A program made the position numbers and the translations under genes. A stretch of DNA of 64,000 nucleotides from Stagnimonas aquatica (lineage in GTDB: Bacteria; Pseudomonadota; Gammaproteobacteria; Nevskiales; Nevskiaceae): NCBI RefSeq assembly GCF_003730135.1, contig NZ_RJVO01000006.1, positions 1 to 64,000 of the forward strand, written 5' to 3'. A model generated the notes under the pieces. The model was not told the DNA's origin, did not search any database, and worked only from the letters and a program-made list of their open reading frames with translations. The number at the start of each line of letters is the position of its first letter. Position 1 is the stretch's first letter. Of this stretch, positions 48,271 to 58,045 are shown piece by piece.

Positions 48271-50685
48271 AGGCTGAACTTGCCTTCGCAGGGCGTTGAC
48301 CTGCTCCTGGTAGGTGGCGGCCTGCTGGCCGGCGCCGGCCAGCACCTGATCGGCGGCGTCCAGACGCCGGAGCGCGCCGCGCGACTGCCCGGCCGCCTGC
48401 AACCGTCGGGCTTGAGCCAGATGCGTGATTGCCATCAGCAGATGCGAATCACCAAATTGCTCGTGCGTGCGCTTTTCGAGTTCGGCCAGCGTGCCGCGCG
48501 CCGCTTCGGCCTGCCCCATCACCGCCTGGGCCTCGCCCAATCCAGCCATCGCCGCCAGGGCGTTGAGGCTGTTTTCGCCGGCGTACTGCCGGGCCAGGGC
48601 CACTGCCTCTTCCAATAGCGGCAACGCCTGCTCGGCCTGCCCCAGGCGGAGCTGCAACTTGCCCAGATTGTTCAGCAGCGCCGCCAGGGCCGCCGAGGGG
48701 CCAAACAGCGTCCGCCGCACTGTCAGGGCACGGCGGTACAGCGCCTCCGCCTCGGCAAGGCGCTGCTCGCGGACTTCGACGGCGGCCCAGTTGTTCAGGG
48801 TGTTGAGGGCATCGACGCTTTCGGTCGCCTTGAGCTGCTCCCAGACCCGCCAGGCGCGCTGAAGCTGCTCGCGGGCCTCGGGCAACTGGTTGGCCTGGAA
48901 ATGGGCCACCGCGAGATCATTGAGCAAGGTGCCGCTTTCGGGATGCGCCTCGCCAGAAACGGCGATGCGCTCGGCAACCGCCGCCTGCAAGGTGACGATG
49001 CTCTGCTGGGGGTGCCCCTCGGCGCGCTCCAGTTGCGCCTGCGGACTGCGCGATTCCAGCAGCAGATTGCGATACCGCAGCGGATCGCGCGCCCAGTAGT
49101 CCTGGGCGGCATCGAGCGCGACACGTGCCTCGGGGTAACGACTCATGCGCAGGTAGCACTGGGCAAGATCGAGCTGAACCTTGGCGATGGTCGCCGGCGC
49201 GGCCGGCGGATCACGCCGGAGCAATTGCTCGAACAGCGGCGCGGCACCGGTGTAGTCGTTGAGCCGGAAGTACAACTCGGCCAGCGCCAGCAAGGTATCG
49301 GCGGAAGCCTCGGGATTGGTCTGCAAATACCGTTGAAGACGCTCCGCACCCTTGTCGAGCAATTGCTTCGGCGTCAGCGTCTCGCCACCCGGTGTTTCGC
49401 CAGCGACCCGGAACAGGGTGAGCAAGTAGTCCTTGACGGCGGCGCTGCGTTCGGCCTCCTCGCGCGCGATGTCGCGCTCCAGCGCCGCCCGCCGCGCCAT
49501 CACCGCCATGCCGGCCGCCGCAGCCAGCACCACGACCAGGCCCAGGGCCGCCAGAGAGAAACCGAGTCGGTAGCGACGCAGCAGGCGCCCCAGCAGATAG
49601 CCGGGCGCATCGCCGCGCGCCAGCACTGGCCGGCCATCGAGATGGCGTTGCAGGTCTTCCGCCAGGGCTTCTGCGCTGGCATAGCGCTGGCCAGGCTCGC
49701 GTCGCAGGCACTTGAGGACGATGGCGTCGAGATCGCCGCGCAGCCGTCGCGCAGCGGCGCCGGTCAGCAAGCGGCTGGGCGGCTCCAGATCGTCGCTGGC
49801 CAGTCGATCCAGCGCGCGCTGCAGGCCCTGCCCGCTGAGACTCCAGGGCAGCTGGTCGCTGAGCAGTTGAAAGAGCATCACTCCCAGCGCGAACACATCG
49901 GTGGCCGGCGTCACCAGCCCGCCGCGCAACTGCTCGGGTGCGCAATAGTCCGGGGTCAGCCGCAAGCCGGTGGTCAGCGGCTCGGCCTGCTCGCCGCCGA
50001 GCACCTTGGCGATCCCGAAATCCAGCAGCTTGGGGCGACCGTCCGCCGAGACCAGGACATTGGCCGGCTTGAGGTCGCGATGCACCACCAGGTGCCGATG
50101 CGCGTGCGCCACCGCCACGCAAATCCGCTGGAACAGGCGCAGGCGCTGATCCAGCCCCATCGGCCGGACGTATTGGTCGAGGCGCTCGCCTTGCACCAAT
50201 TCCAGCACCGCATAGAGCCGGCCACGGTGCGCGCCGCCGTCCAGCAGACGGGCAATGTCGGGATGCTCCAGGCGAGCCAGCAGCCGGCGTTCGGCGGCGA
50301 AGCGGCGGAGTTCCTCCGGCTCCTCCGGGCGCGATAGCAACTTCAGTGCCGCCTGCTGCTCGTAGGCGCCGTCGGCCCGCTCCACGCGATAGACCTCGCC
50401 GGAGCCCCCGCGCCCGATCAGCTCCAGCACCCGCCAGCTTCCAACCGCCTCGCCAGCCTGCAATTGCGGGACTGCCGTCGCGGCGAGAAAGTCGCGGCTC
50501 TGCTGCTCGGCGGCCAGCCAGGACTCCAGCTCGCGGCGAAACTCCGGTTCAGGACAATGGCTGTCCAGCCAGGGACCGCGCTCGGCCTCGGGCAGACCCA
50601 GCAACAGATCCAGCCTTTGTTCCAGTAGCGACCATTGCTGAGCAGACAGCTCGGCGGAGCGTGATACGGATTGGGACGGGTTCAT
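48268..50685 (-). CDS. Transmembrane Ser/Thr protein kinase with TPR domain
   Basis: 805 residues from the ATG at 50685. Kinase domain about 85-350: glycine loop GRGGSGEVYRV, Lys115, catalytic HRDLKPAN with Asp204, DFG at 222-224. One transmembrane helix at 375-396, then an extracytoplasmic region of TPR-like helical repeats to the end. It should phosphorylate a cytoplasmic target, most simply the sigma factor at 47440. Stop codon lies inside the MITE-like element. Confidence 0.9.
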   Translation of the reverse strand: MNPSQSVSRSAELSAQQWSLLEQRLDLLLGLPEAERGPWLDSHCPEPEFRRELESWLAAEQQSRDFLAATAVPQLQAGEAVGSWRVLELIGRGGSGEVYRVERADGAYEQQAALKLLSRPEEPEELRRFAAERRLLARLEHPDIARLLDGGAHRGRLYAVLELVQGERLDQYVRPMGLDQRLRLFQRICVAVAHAHRHLVVHRDLKPANVLVSADGRPKLLDFGIAKVLGGEQAEPLTTGLRLTPDYCAPEQLRGGLVTPATDVFALGVMLFQLLSDQLPWSLSGQGLQRALDRLASDDLEPPSRLLTGAAARRLRGDLDAIVLKCLRREPGQRYASAEALAEDLQRHLDGRPVLARGDAPGYLLGRLLRRYRLGFSLAALGLVVVLAAAAGMAVMARRAALERDIAREEAERSAAVKDYLLTLFRVAGETPGGETLTPKQLLDKGAERLQRYLQTNPEASADTLLALAELYFRLNDYTGAAPLFEQLLRRDPPAAPATIAKVQLDLAQCYLRMSRYPEARVALDAAQDYWARDPLRYRNLLLESRSPQAQLERAEGHPQQSIVTLQAAVAERIAVSGEAHPESGTLLNDLAVAHFQANQLPEAREQLQRAWRVWEQLKATESVDALNTLNNWAAVEVREQRLAEAEALYRRALTVRRTLFGPSAALAALLNNLGKLQLRLGQAEQALPLLEEAVALARQYAGENSLNALAAMAGLGEAQAVMGQAEAARGTLAELEKRTHEQFGDSHLLMAITHLAQARRLQAAGQSRGALRRLDAADQVLAGAGQQAATYQEQVNALRRQVQP

Positions 50686-50747
50686 GCCGCCATTGCAGCA
50701 GCCCCTCGTGCCAACCGCCAGTCCTCGCCGGAGCGCCCCCTGGGCGG

Positions 50748-51863
50748 CTAAGTCAGGGACAGGATGTAGCCCACCTCCGGCGGAGCGTGGCCATCGAGCA
50801 CCTCGCGATAGGTCTTCTCCACCGCCGCCACCCCCTGCCGCTGCACCACCCGCATCCAGGCCCCCACCGACAGCAGGAACGGCCGCCAGGCCTGGGCGTA
50901 GCGCTCTTCCAGACCGACGGCGCCCCAATCCTTCTGGCGCTTGCGCAGTTGCGTGGGCGCGAAGAAGAACTCCGGTCGCGGCCAAGGCAACTGATGCTGG
51001 GTCTCGCGCTGCCGCCAGTGGGTACCACCCACCATGCAGCTATAGCGCAGGCGCTCGCCAAACTGTGCATGCACAGCGCGCAACAGGCCGCCGTCGCCGG
51101 CCATGTCGATGAACACGGTCGGGCGGCCGCCCCCCAAGGCCGGCAACTGCTCGTAGGCCAGCACCCGGTCGTAGTAGCCACTGCGCTGGCAAAACCCGAC
51201 ATTGGCGGCCGAGGTCAGGCCAATCACCTCGCCACGACGGCGGCGGCGCAGCAGCGAGGCCAGGCCCAGGGCGGTCTTGCTGGAGGCGCTGGACAGCAGC
51301 AGTTGCTCGGCGCCAAAAGCCGCCTGCTCGTCGAGAAAATCGTCGATCAGGAAAGCGGTCATGAACAGCGGCCGCAGCAAGGCCTGCTCGCTCTCACGGG
51401 CGGGGAAATAGCCGGGGTCGCGCAGCACCCGGCTGAGGCTGCTGTAGACCGGGGCCAGCTTGGCACGCAAAGGCGAAACATCCTGAATGCTGCGCTCGCT
51501 GACCTTGCCGGCGAGCAGGCGCAGATGGGTGGACATCGGCAGGTAACCGAACAGGCGCTCGCCCTCGCGCACCTGCGGATGCCGGGAGGCGATCACGTCG
51601 GCGAAGCCCCAGACCGGGATCCGGCCCCAGCCCTCGGCAGCCGGGAAAAACTGCCAATAGGACATCGCCTCGCCGAACACCGCGTAGCTGATGTTGTTGG
51701 CGGTGAAGGCGAACTTGTCGATGCGCAACTGCACTTCGTCCGCCTGCAGGGGCACGCCCAAGGGGTCTGCGGCAGGCAGGAAACGGCAGTCGTTGAGTTT
51801 GTGGCGCGCGACCTCGAAGTCGTAGGCGGCGGCGGGGGCCAGCTGGGGTACCGCAGAGCTCAT
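50748..51863 (-). CDS. DUF2855 family protein
   Basis: 371 residues. The sequence (IDKFAFTANNISYAVFGEAMSYW, then GRIPVWGFADVIASRH and QLLLSSASSKTALGLA) is typical of DUF2855, a medium-chain-reductase-like family without a known reaction; the last block is in the place of a nucleotide-binding turn. Leftward, 62 bp from the kinase start. Possible oxidoreductase. Confidence 0.8.
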   Translation of the reverse strand: MSSAVPQLAPAAAYDFEVARHKLNDCRFLPAADPLGVPLQADEVQLRIDKFAFTANNISYAVFGEAMSYWQFFPAAEGWGRIPVWGFADVIASRHPQVREGERLFGYLPMSTHLRLLAGKVSERSIQDVSPLRAKLAPVYSSLSRVLRDPGYFPARESEQALLRPLFMTAFLIDDFLDEQAAFGAEQLLLSSASSKTALGLASLLRRRRRGEVIGLTSAANVGFCQRSGYYDRVLAYEQLPALGGGRPTVFIDMAGDGGLLRAVHAQFGERLRYSCMVGGTHWRQRETQHQLPWPRPEFFFAPTQLRKRQKDWGAVGLEERYAQAWRPFLLSVGAWMRVVQRQGVAAVEKTYREVLDGHAPPEVGYILSLT

Positions 51864-51972
51864 CGAAAATGGCTCAGTCCATTGAGAACCTGAAGCCTAA
51901 TTCAGTTCTGGCGCGCCCGGAATGCCTCGAACGGGGGATCGCAGGAATTACGGTCAGCTCGCCGCGCCCGGC

Positions 51973-52842
51973 TCAGGCGAACACCACCGTCTTGTTGCCG
52001 TGCACGATCACCCGCTCCTCGACGTGCCAGCGCACCGCGCGCGCCAGCACCTGGCGTTCGAGATCGCGGCCCAGGCGGCGCAGGTCGGGCACGCTGTGGC
52101 GGTGGCTGACGCGACCGACGTCCTGCTCGATGATCGGTCCCTGGTCCAGCTCGGCGGTGACGTAATGGGCGGTGGCGCCGATGAGTTTGACGCCGCGGTC
52201 GTCGGCCTGCTGGTAGGGGTCGGCGCCGGCGAAGGCGGGCAGGAAGGAGTGGTGGATGTTGATGATCTTCATCGGCCAGCGCGCCACGAACTCCGGCGAG
52301 AGGATGCGCATGTAGCGCGCCAGCACCAGAAAGTCGGCCTGCCCTTGCAGCAGCTCCTGCATCCGCGCCTCGGCGGCGGCGTGATTGCTGGCGTCGATGG
52401 CGACGTGCTCGTAGCGCACGCCGAAGCCCTCCACGGCCTCACGCAGGTCGGGGTGGTTGGAGATCACCACCGGAATGTCCACCCTGAGCTCGCCGCGCGA
52501 ATAGCGCCACAGCAGCTCCATCAGCGCGTGGTCGTGCTTGCTGACCAGTACCGCCATGCGCGGCTTGAGCGCCGCGAAGCTGATCCGCCAGTCCATCTGG
52601 TAGGGCCGTGCCACCACTTCGCCGAAGGCGCGCACCAGGGCTTCGCCAGTGACATCCAGGGTCGGGGTCTGAAACTCCAGGCGCAGGAAGAATTTGCCGC
52701 CATAGGCGTCGCTGGAGTGCTGGTCCAGCTCGGTGATGTTGACGCCGTGGTGGTAGAGGAAGTTGGTGACGGCGGCGACGATGCCGGGTTTGTCCGGGCA
52801 GGTGACCTGCAGGCGGGCGGTGGTTTCGGGTGAGGTGGTCAT
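51973..52842 (-). CDS. purU: Formyltetrahydrofolate deformylase PurU
   Basis: 289 residues. N-terminal ACT domain (CPDKPGIVAAVTNFLYHHG, about 14-33) and a C-terminal formyltransferase fold with INIHHSFLPAFAGADPY, KLIGATAHYVT and LDQGPIIEQDV. It hydrolyses 10-formyl-THF to formate and THF, balancing the one-carbon pool. Length and motif order are standard. Confidence 0.95.
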   Translation of the reverse strand: MTTSPETTARLQVTCPDKPGIVAAVTNFLYHHGVNITELDQHSSDAYGGKFFLRLEFQTPTLDVTGEALVRAFGEVVARPYQMDWRISFAALKPRMAVLVSKHDHALMELLWRYSRGELRVDIPVVISNHPDLREAVEGFGVRYEHVAIDASNHAAAEARMQELLQGQADFLVLARYMRILSPEFVARWPMKIINIHHSFLPAFAGADPYQQADDRGVKLIGATAHYVTAELDQGPIIEQDVGRVSHRHSVPDLRRLGRDLERQVLARAVRWHVEERVIVHGNKTVVFA

Positions 52843-52886
52843 GAGCGGGCCGCGCCGGACAAGGGCGTCGGCCTCCAGAGAAGGAT

Positions 52887-54203
52887 TCAGGAAGCGGTGA
52901 CGAGTTTCTTGAGCCGGGCGGCGTCGTCCGGGAACCAGGGGCCGTTGGCCTTCAGCGCTTCGGCCACCACGCGCCGGGCCTCGTCCTCGCGATGCAAGGC
53001 GATCAGCGACTTGGCCTGGCCCTCGGCATTCTTCAGGCGGTTGAGCCCGTAGGCCAGGGTCGCGGCCTGCTCGTAGTACGGCAGCGCCTTCTGGTGCTGG
53101 CCGCGCTTGGACAACAGTCGGGCGTAGCGGTTGGCGTAGACGTAGTCCTCGGGGTAGGCGGCGATCAGCTTCAGCAGCAGCGCGTCGAGCTTGTCGTCGT
53201 TGCCGTTGGCCTCGTAGAACACCCGCAGGTTGTCGGCGGCGTTGCGGTCGGCCTTGGGATTGCTGAACACCCGCGACTCCAGCTTGCGGATCGCGGTGTT
53301 CATCACCGCACTCTCGGCCTTGCTGTCACCCAGCGCGTGGTAGTAGTCGGCGGCCACGAACACTGCGGTGCGGACATCGGCGCAGCCCGGCTTGCTGCCG
53401 AGCACGCGCTCGGCGAGCAGGCGGTCGTAGGGCTTGCGCAGCGGCGCCAGCGCCGCCTGCAAGTCGGCCTTGGGCTGGCCCTCGGTGCACTGCAGAGCGG
53501 TGTCGAGATCGTAGGGACTTTCGCAGTCCAGCCCCGCCTCGGTGGCTTGGTCCAGCGCCGCAAGACAGGCCTGCGGCTGTTTGTCGGCGGCGGCCTTCAG
53601 CAACTCCAGGCGGGCCAGGGAGCGACGGACGGCGACGTCCTTGCCGGCCGCCAGCCGCACCGGCTCCGGCAGCGCCGCGAACCAGGCCAGGCCGCCGGCA
53701 TGATCGCGGCGCGCCAGATAGGAGGCCAGCACTTCCCGCCCGGCCTCGATCCCGGCCTGGCCGCCGCGCTCGGCGCGGCCGCGCAGGACCATCAGCGAAG
53801 TGTTGCGGGCGGTGATCGCGGACAGCTCGGTATAGAACTGCCAGCGGGTGCGCTCGGCGCTGATGCGGCCGATCTCATCACCCTGGCTGTTGAGCACTAC
53901 GTAGCTGGGCAGGGCCTTGACCTGGAACCGCTCCTTCAGCGCCGCTCCTTCGGGCGCGTCGGCATCCACTTCCAGCACCACGCTGTCGCGCTCGACCTTG
54001 GCCCATTCCGGGCCGTTGAGCACGTTCTTCTTCATGTAGTAGCAGGAGTAGCACCAGGGCGCGTGGAAATCGAGCAGCAGCGGCTGGTTGCGGGTCTCGG
54101 CCTGCTTCAGCGCCGCCTCGAAATCGCCGCTCTCGGCGGCCAGCGCCGGCAGCGACAAGCAGAGCAAGCACAGGCTGGCGACGATGCGCGAACATGGATT
54201 CAC
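52887..54203 (-). CDS. Exported thioredoxin-fold protein with helical tail
   Basis: 438 residues from a GTG start (54203, GGAGCTG upstream). Signal peptide 1-22, thioredoxin domain with APWCYSC active site (C51, C54) and the cis-Pro region ALPSYVVLN, then a long helical, TPR-like region. Probably a periplasmic disulfide oxidoreductase. The helical repeats may bind a partner. First in a possible operon with 54214-56782, although read in the same direction as the last member. Confidence 0.8.
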   Translation of the reverse strand: MNPCSRIVASLCLLCLSLPALAAESGDFEAALKQAETRNQPLLLDFHAPWCYSCYYMKKNVLNGPEWAKVERDSVVLEVDADAPEGAALKERFQVKALPSYVVLNSQGDEIGRISAERTRWQFYTELSAITARNTSLMVLRGRAERGGQAGIEAGREVLASYLARRDHAGGLAWFAALPEPVRLAAGKDVAVRRSLARLELLKAAADKQPQACLAALDQATEAGLDCESPYDLDTALQCTEGQPKADLQAALAPLRKPYDRLLAERVLGSKPGCADVRTAVFVAADYYHALGDSKAESAVMNTAIRKLESRVFSNPKADRNAADNLRVFYEANGNDDKLDALLLKLIAAYPEDYVYANRYARLLSKRGQHQKALPYYEQAATLAYGLNRLKNAEGQAKSLIALHREDEARRVVAEALKANGPWFPDDAARLKKLVTAS

Positions 54204-54213
54204 GGGCAGCTCC

Positions 54214-54960
54214 TCAACGCGGCAGCGGCGGCAGGTTCTTGGGCGCGTCCGGCGGCGGCGTTTGGTAGTAGGCGATCCGCACCATGTAGGACTTGCCGGT
54301 GTCCGGATCGCGGACGTTGGAGATGCCGCGAAACTCCTTGAGATCGCGGGTTTCCGGATCGTAGAGCAGCTGCAACTCTGGCGCGATGTAGCGCAGCAGC
54401 GAGTCGGGCTGGATCAGCAGCCGCACCACCCGGCGTCCCTCGAAGCTGTCTTCATTGAGCTTGCGGGCCTGGAAGCGGAACGCATCGAGCTCGCCTGCCA
54501 CGGCGATGCGGAAGTTGATCGCCTCGCCGGCGATCAACGCCGGCAGCTTGTTCTGCAGCAGGCAGTGAAAGCCAGCGTCGGCAACCATCAGGCCCTCCTT
54601 GGCGATGGTCTTGCGCTTTTCGGTGCCGGACTTCCGGTACATCTGTATGCCATCGGCGGTGCTGGCGGTGATGGCCTCGACGTAGCCCTGCTTGACCAGC
54701 TCGGTGCGAAACACCGGCACATAGCAGTCGGGGCGGAGATCCAGCGACTTGGTGCCCAGCAGCGAGCCATCCGCGGCGACGTAGCGAACCCGGCTGCCCA
54801 CCTGTTTGCCCGCCTCGAAGACCGGGTCCTGCACCTCGGTGTAGAGATACTTGCCGGAATCGAGGTCGTAGGCATACCCGTAGAAGGGCTGGTCCTGCGC
54901 CGAGGCCTGAAGACGGCCGGCAAACGCGAGCGCCAAAAGGACAAATAGCAGACGGCTCAT
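54214..54960 (-). CDS. Exported protein of unknown function
   Basis: 248 residues. Signal peptide 1-21 (LLFVLLALAFAGRLQASA). The mature part is beta-rich (FYGYAYDLDSGKYLYTEV) with a single HCLLQ segment and ends Pro-rich. No family recognised. Its start overlaps the stop of the MBL gene (ATGA). Confidence 0.65.
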   Translation of the reverse strand: MSRLLFVLLALAFAGRLQASAQDQPFYGYAYDLDSGKYLYTEVQDPVFEAGKQVGSRVRYVAADGSLLGTKSLDLRPDCYVPVFRTELVKQGYVEAITASTADGIQMYRKSGTEKRKTIAKEGLMVADAGFHCLLQNKLPALIAGEAINFRIAVAGELDAFRFQARKLNEDSFEGRRVVRLLIQPDSLLRYIAPELQLLYDPETRDLKEFRGISNVRDPDTGKSYMVRIAYYQTPPPDAPKNLPPLPR

Positions 54961-56006
54961 ACATCGCTCGGCAAAGACAGGGGAGCGAAATCATAGCCGC
55001 TGCCGAACAGGGGTATATCGAAAGCCCGTTCTGGCAAACCAGCCTCCTGGCGCAGGCGGCGCAGGGTCTCCGGCGCCTCCTGCTGGCCGTCGTCGGCCAG
55101 CTCGAAGGTGCCGAAATGGATCGCCAGCGCAGCGGCGGCGCGCAAGTCGCCAGCGGCGCGCAGCGCCTCGGCGGGATCCAGGTGCTGGTAGGCGGTGAGC
55201 CAGCGCGGCTTGTAGGCGCCGATCGGCAGCAGCGCCAGACGCATCGGCCCGAAACGCTCGGCCACCTGCCGGAACTGCGGGCCGTATCCGGTATCGCCGG
55301 CGAAATACACCGGACCGCCGGCGGTCTCCACCACATAGGACAGCCAGAGGCTGCGGTTGCGATCACCGAGGCCGCGCCCGGTCCAGTGCACCGAAGGCGC
55401 GCCCCAGATCTTGCGGCCATTGGCTAGCGTGTGCGACTGCCACCAGTCCAGCTCGACGATGCGCTCCAGTCCGGCAGCACGCAGGGTCCCGGCCTCGCCG
55501 AGGCCGACGATGAATAGCGGATCGTGCGCGGTCTGCAGCCGCTGCAGGGTGGGAAGATCGAGATGGTCGTAGTGGTTGTGGCTGATCAACACCACGTCGA
55601 TGCGCGGCAGGTCCTCGAAGCGCAGCCCCGGCGGCACGTAGCGACGCGGCCCGGCCCAGGACAGCGGGCTGGCACGCTCGCTCCAGATCGGGTCGGTGAG
55701 CAGGTTCTGACCGTCGAACTGGATCAGCACGCTGGCGTGATTGACCACGGTGACCCGCAGGGCGCCCTGCCCGGCCCAGGGCAGCGGCTTGGGCCCCGGC
55801 GGCAAGCCAAGGTCACGCCGCCATTCGCCGGGCTCGCGGGTCAAGGCAAAGCGCAGCAGATCGAGTACGCCCTTGTCGAAGGGCTGGGCGTTGTGAAAAA
55901 GGCGACCGTCGAAGTGGTCGCTGACCGGGCCCTGATAGGCCCCGGCCAGGGCGCAGGCGGCCAGCAACAGGGCGGTTGCCAGCGCGACGGCGCCCCGCCG
56001 CATCAC
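54957..56006 (-). CDS. MBL-fold hydrolase lipoprotein, NAPE-PLD/UlaG-like
   Basis: 349 residues. Lipoprotein-type signal ending LLLAACA. The metal-binding motif SHNHYDHLD (H-x-H-x-D-H), a later VHWTGRGLGDRN and AGDTGYGPQF, and IHFGTF near the end are the zinc ligands of the beta-lactamase fold in the NAPE-PLD-like branch. A phospholipase D-like role in the envelope is possible. Start overlaps the fpr stop by 4 bp. Confidence 0.85.
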   Translation of the reverse strand: MMRRGAVALATALLLAACALAGAYQGPVSDHFDGRLFHNAQPFDKGVLDLLRFALTREPGEWRRDLGLPPGPKPLPWAGQGALRVTVVNHASVLIQFDGQNLLTDPIWSERASPLSWAGPRRYVPPGLRFEDLPRIDVVLISHNHYDHLDLPTLQRLQTAHDPLFIVGLGEAGTLRAAGLERIVELDWWQSHTLANGRKIWGAPSVHWTGRGLGDRNRSLWLSYVVETAGGPVYFAGDTGYGPQFRQVAERFGPMRLALLPIGAYKPRWLTAYQHLDPAEALRAAGDLRAAAALAIHFGTFELADDGQQEAPETLRRLRQEAGLPERAFDIPLFGSGYDFAPLSLPSDV

Positions 56007-56782
56007 TTCTCGACGAAGGCGCGCTCGATCACGTAGTCGCCGGGCGTGCCGATGTGCGGGGAAACCACAAAGCCGCGCCGGTCGAGCAGCTGGCGGCTGT
56101 CTTCGAGCATGCCCGGGCTGCCGCAGATCATCGCGCGGTCGGTTTCCGGGTTGAGCGGCGGCAGGCCGATGTCGGCGGTGAGCTTGTCGCTGTCGAGCAG
56201 CTCGGTGAGGCGGCCGTGGTTACGGAACGGCTCGCGGGTCACCGTCGGGTAGTAGATGAGCTGGTTGCGCACCAGTTCGCCCAGAGCCTCGTCCTTGGGC
56301 AGCTCGTTCTCGATGAAGTCCTTGTAGGCCAGGTCGTTGACCATGCGAACGCCGTGGATCAGCACCACCTTCTCGAAGCGCTCGTAGGTCTCGGGATCGC
56401 GGATGGTGGAAAGGAAGGGCGCGAGGCCGGTGCCGGTGGACAGCAGGTAGAGGTGCTTGGCCGGCTTGAGGTCGTGCAGCACCAGCGTGCCGGTCGGCTT
56501 GACACCCACCAACAGGTTGTCGCCTTCCTTGACGTGCTGCAGGCGCGAAGTGAGCGGGCCGTTCTGCACCTTGATGCTGAAGAACTCCAGCCGATCCTCG
56601 TAGTTGGGGCTGGCGATGGAGTAAGCCCGCAGCAGCGGCTTGCCATTGACCTCCAAACCAATCATCACGAACTGGCCGTTCTCGAAGCGCAACCCCGGAT
56701 CACGGGTGGTGGTGATGGTGAACAGCGAATCGTTCCAGTGGTGGACCTTGAGGATACGTTCGGTGCGGAAGGCGGCGGCCAT
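56003..56782 (-). CDS. fpr: Ferredoxin/flavodoxin-NADP reductase
   Basis: 259 residues. FAD-binding RAYS at 52-55, NADP-binding STGTGLAPF at 115-123, and the C-terminal segment ending ERAFVEK typical of bacterial Fpr. It moves electrons between NADPH and ferredoxin or flavodoxin. First gene of the leftward group down to 52887. The upstream 158 bp to the next gene hold its promoter region; no clear motif was seen. Confidence 0.93.
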   Translation of the reverse strand: MAAAFRTERILKVHHWNDSLFTITTTRDPGLRFENGQFVMIGLEVNGKPLLRAYSIASPNYEDRLEFFSIKVQNGPLTSRLQHVKEGDNLLVGVKPTGTLVLHDLKPAKHLYLLSTGTGLAPFLSTIRDPETYERFEKVVLIHGVRMVNDLAYKDFIENELPKDEALGELVRNQLIYYPTVTREPFRNHGRLTELLDSDKLTADIGLPPLNPETDRAMICGSPGMLEDSRQLLDRRGFVVSPHIGTPGDYVIERAFVEK

Positions 56783-56940
56783 CGTGTTTTACCGGCAGAT
56801 TCGGACAAAAAATCGGCGCGAACCTTACCATCGTTCGCGCCGCTTGGGGGTGCATAACGATAGGAATCCTGTCGCAGCGCAGCATCCTGCGCATGGACTA
56901 GACCGCCGGCATCCGACCCGCCCTGCCCGGTCTGCCGCCG

Positions 56941-57984
56941 CTAGCGCTTGCTGAACAGGTAGTGGCCGACGCCCCATTCATTGCCCCGGGCGTAGCCGAA
57001 GAACTCGGCCACCGCCATGTAGAACATGCGCCAGCGCTGGAACCAGATCGCCGCCTCGGCCTCGCCATAGCCCTGGCGGAAGATCGCCATGATCTCGTCC
57101 TTGCGGGCGTCCATGCCGGCCAGCCAGTGATTGCTGGTCTTCTCGTAGTGGCGGCCATCGACCCACCACTGGCGGTCGAGCTTGACCTCATCCTGGAAGT
57201 TGAGCAGCAGGTTCTCGCTGGGCATGGTGCCGCCGAGGAAGAAGTAGCGCGTCATCCAGTCGGCCTGCTCCTTGTCCTCGAAGTGATAGGCCAGCAGCTT
57301 GTGCACGAAGATGTGCACGAACAACTTCGCATCCGGCTTCATCCAGCGGGCGATCTTCGCCAGCAGCAGGCCGTAATTCTTCATGTGCTCGAACATCTCG
57401 ATGCTGAGGACGCGGTCGAAGCCGCCCGCCAGCTGCTCGGCACTGAAGTCGAACTCGGCAACATTGCCGGTGTGGATACGCAGGTTGTGCAGGCCGCGCT
57501 CACGGGCGCGGTTCTCGATGAACTGACGCTGCCCGTGGGAATTCGACAGCCCGACGATCTGGCTGTTGGGATAGCGCTGCGCCAGCCAGGTGGAGAGCGA
57601 GCCCCAGCCGCAGCCCAGGTCGAGGATGCGCAGGCCGTCCTTCAGCTGGGCGCGCTCGGCATACAGCTCCAGCATCTTCTGCTCGGCCTCGGCCAGAGTC
57701 TCCCGCCCGGTCGGATACAGGCAGCAGGAGTACTTCAGCTGCGGCCCCAGGTGCAGGTGGAAGAACTCCGCCGGCACTTCGTAGTGCTGCTGGTTGGCCG
57801 CCTTGGTCTCGATGGCGATGGGAGAGGCGCGCAGTTCGTCGAGAAAGCCGTTGAAGCGCCGCGAGCGCTCCTCGCCGTCGAGGTTGGCCTCGTCGATCAG
57901 CCGGGTCTTGATGAGCTGCCGCATGCCGTAGCGGGTCAGCGCGTCGGGAATCAGGCCCTTTTCGCAAAGATCAATGACATCCAT
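56941..57984 (-). CDS. Cyclopropane-fatty-acid synthase-like SAM methyltransferase
   Basis: 347 residues. LRILDLGCGWGSLSTWLA is the SAM-binding motif I, QQHYEVPAEFFHLHLGPQLKYSCCLYP the CFA-synthase-type substrate block, and SIEMFEHMKNYG the catalytic-region motif of the Cfa/coclaurine methyltransferase group. It is shorter than classical CfaA (about 380-420) and lacks part of its N-terminal domain. The substrate is likely a lipid, but uncertain. Confidence 0.83.
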   Translation of the reverse strand: MDVIDLCEKGLIPDALTRYGMRQLIKTRLIDEANLDGEERSRRFNGFLDELRASPIAIETKAANQQHYEVPAEFFHLHLGPQLKYSCCLYPTGRETLAEAEQKMLELYAERAQLKDGLRILDLGCGWGSLSTWLAQRYPNSQIVGLSNSHGQRQFIENRARERGLHNLRIHTGNVAEFDFSAEQLAGGFDRVLSIEMFEHMKNYGLLLAKIARWMKPDAKLFVHIFVHKLLAYHFEDKEQADWMTRYFFLGGTMPSENLLLNFQDEVKLDRQWWVDGRHYEKTSNHWLAGMDARKDEIMAIFRQGYGEAEAAIWFQRWRMFYMAVAEFFGYARGNEWGVGHYLFSKR

Positions 57985-58045
57985 GGGGCTCTTGGGTATT
58001 GCCAGGTGAGGTGGGCGGAAAACGTAAGAATCGGCCGCGTGCGGG

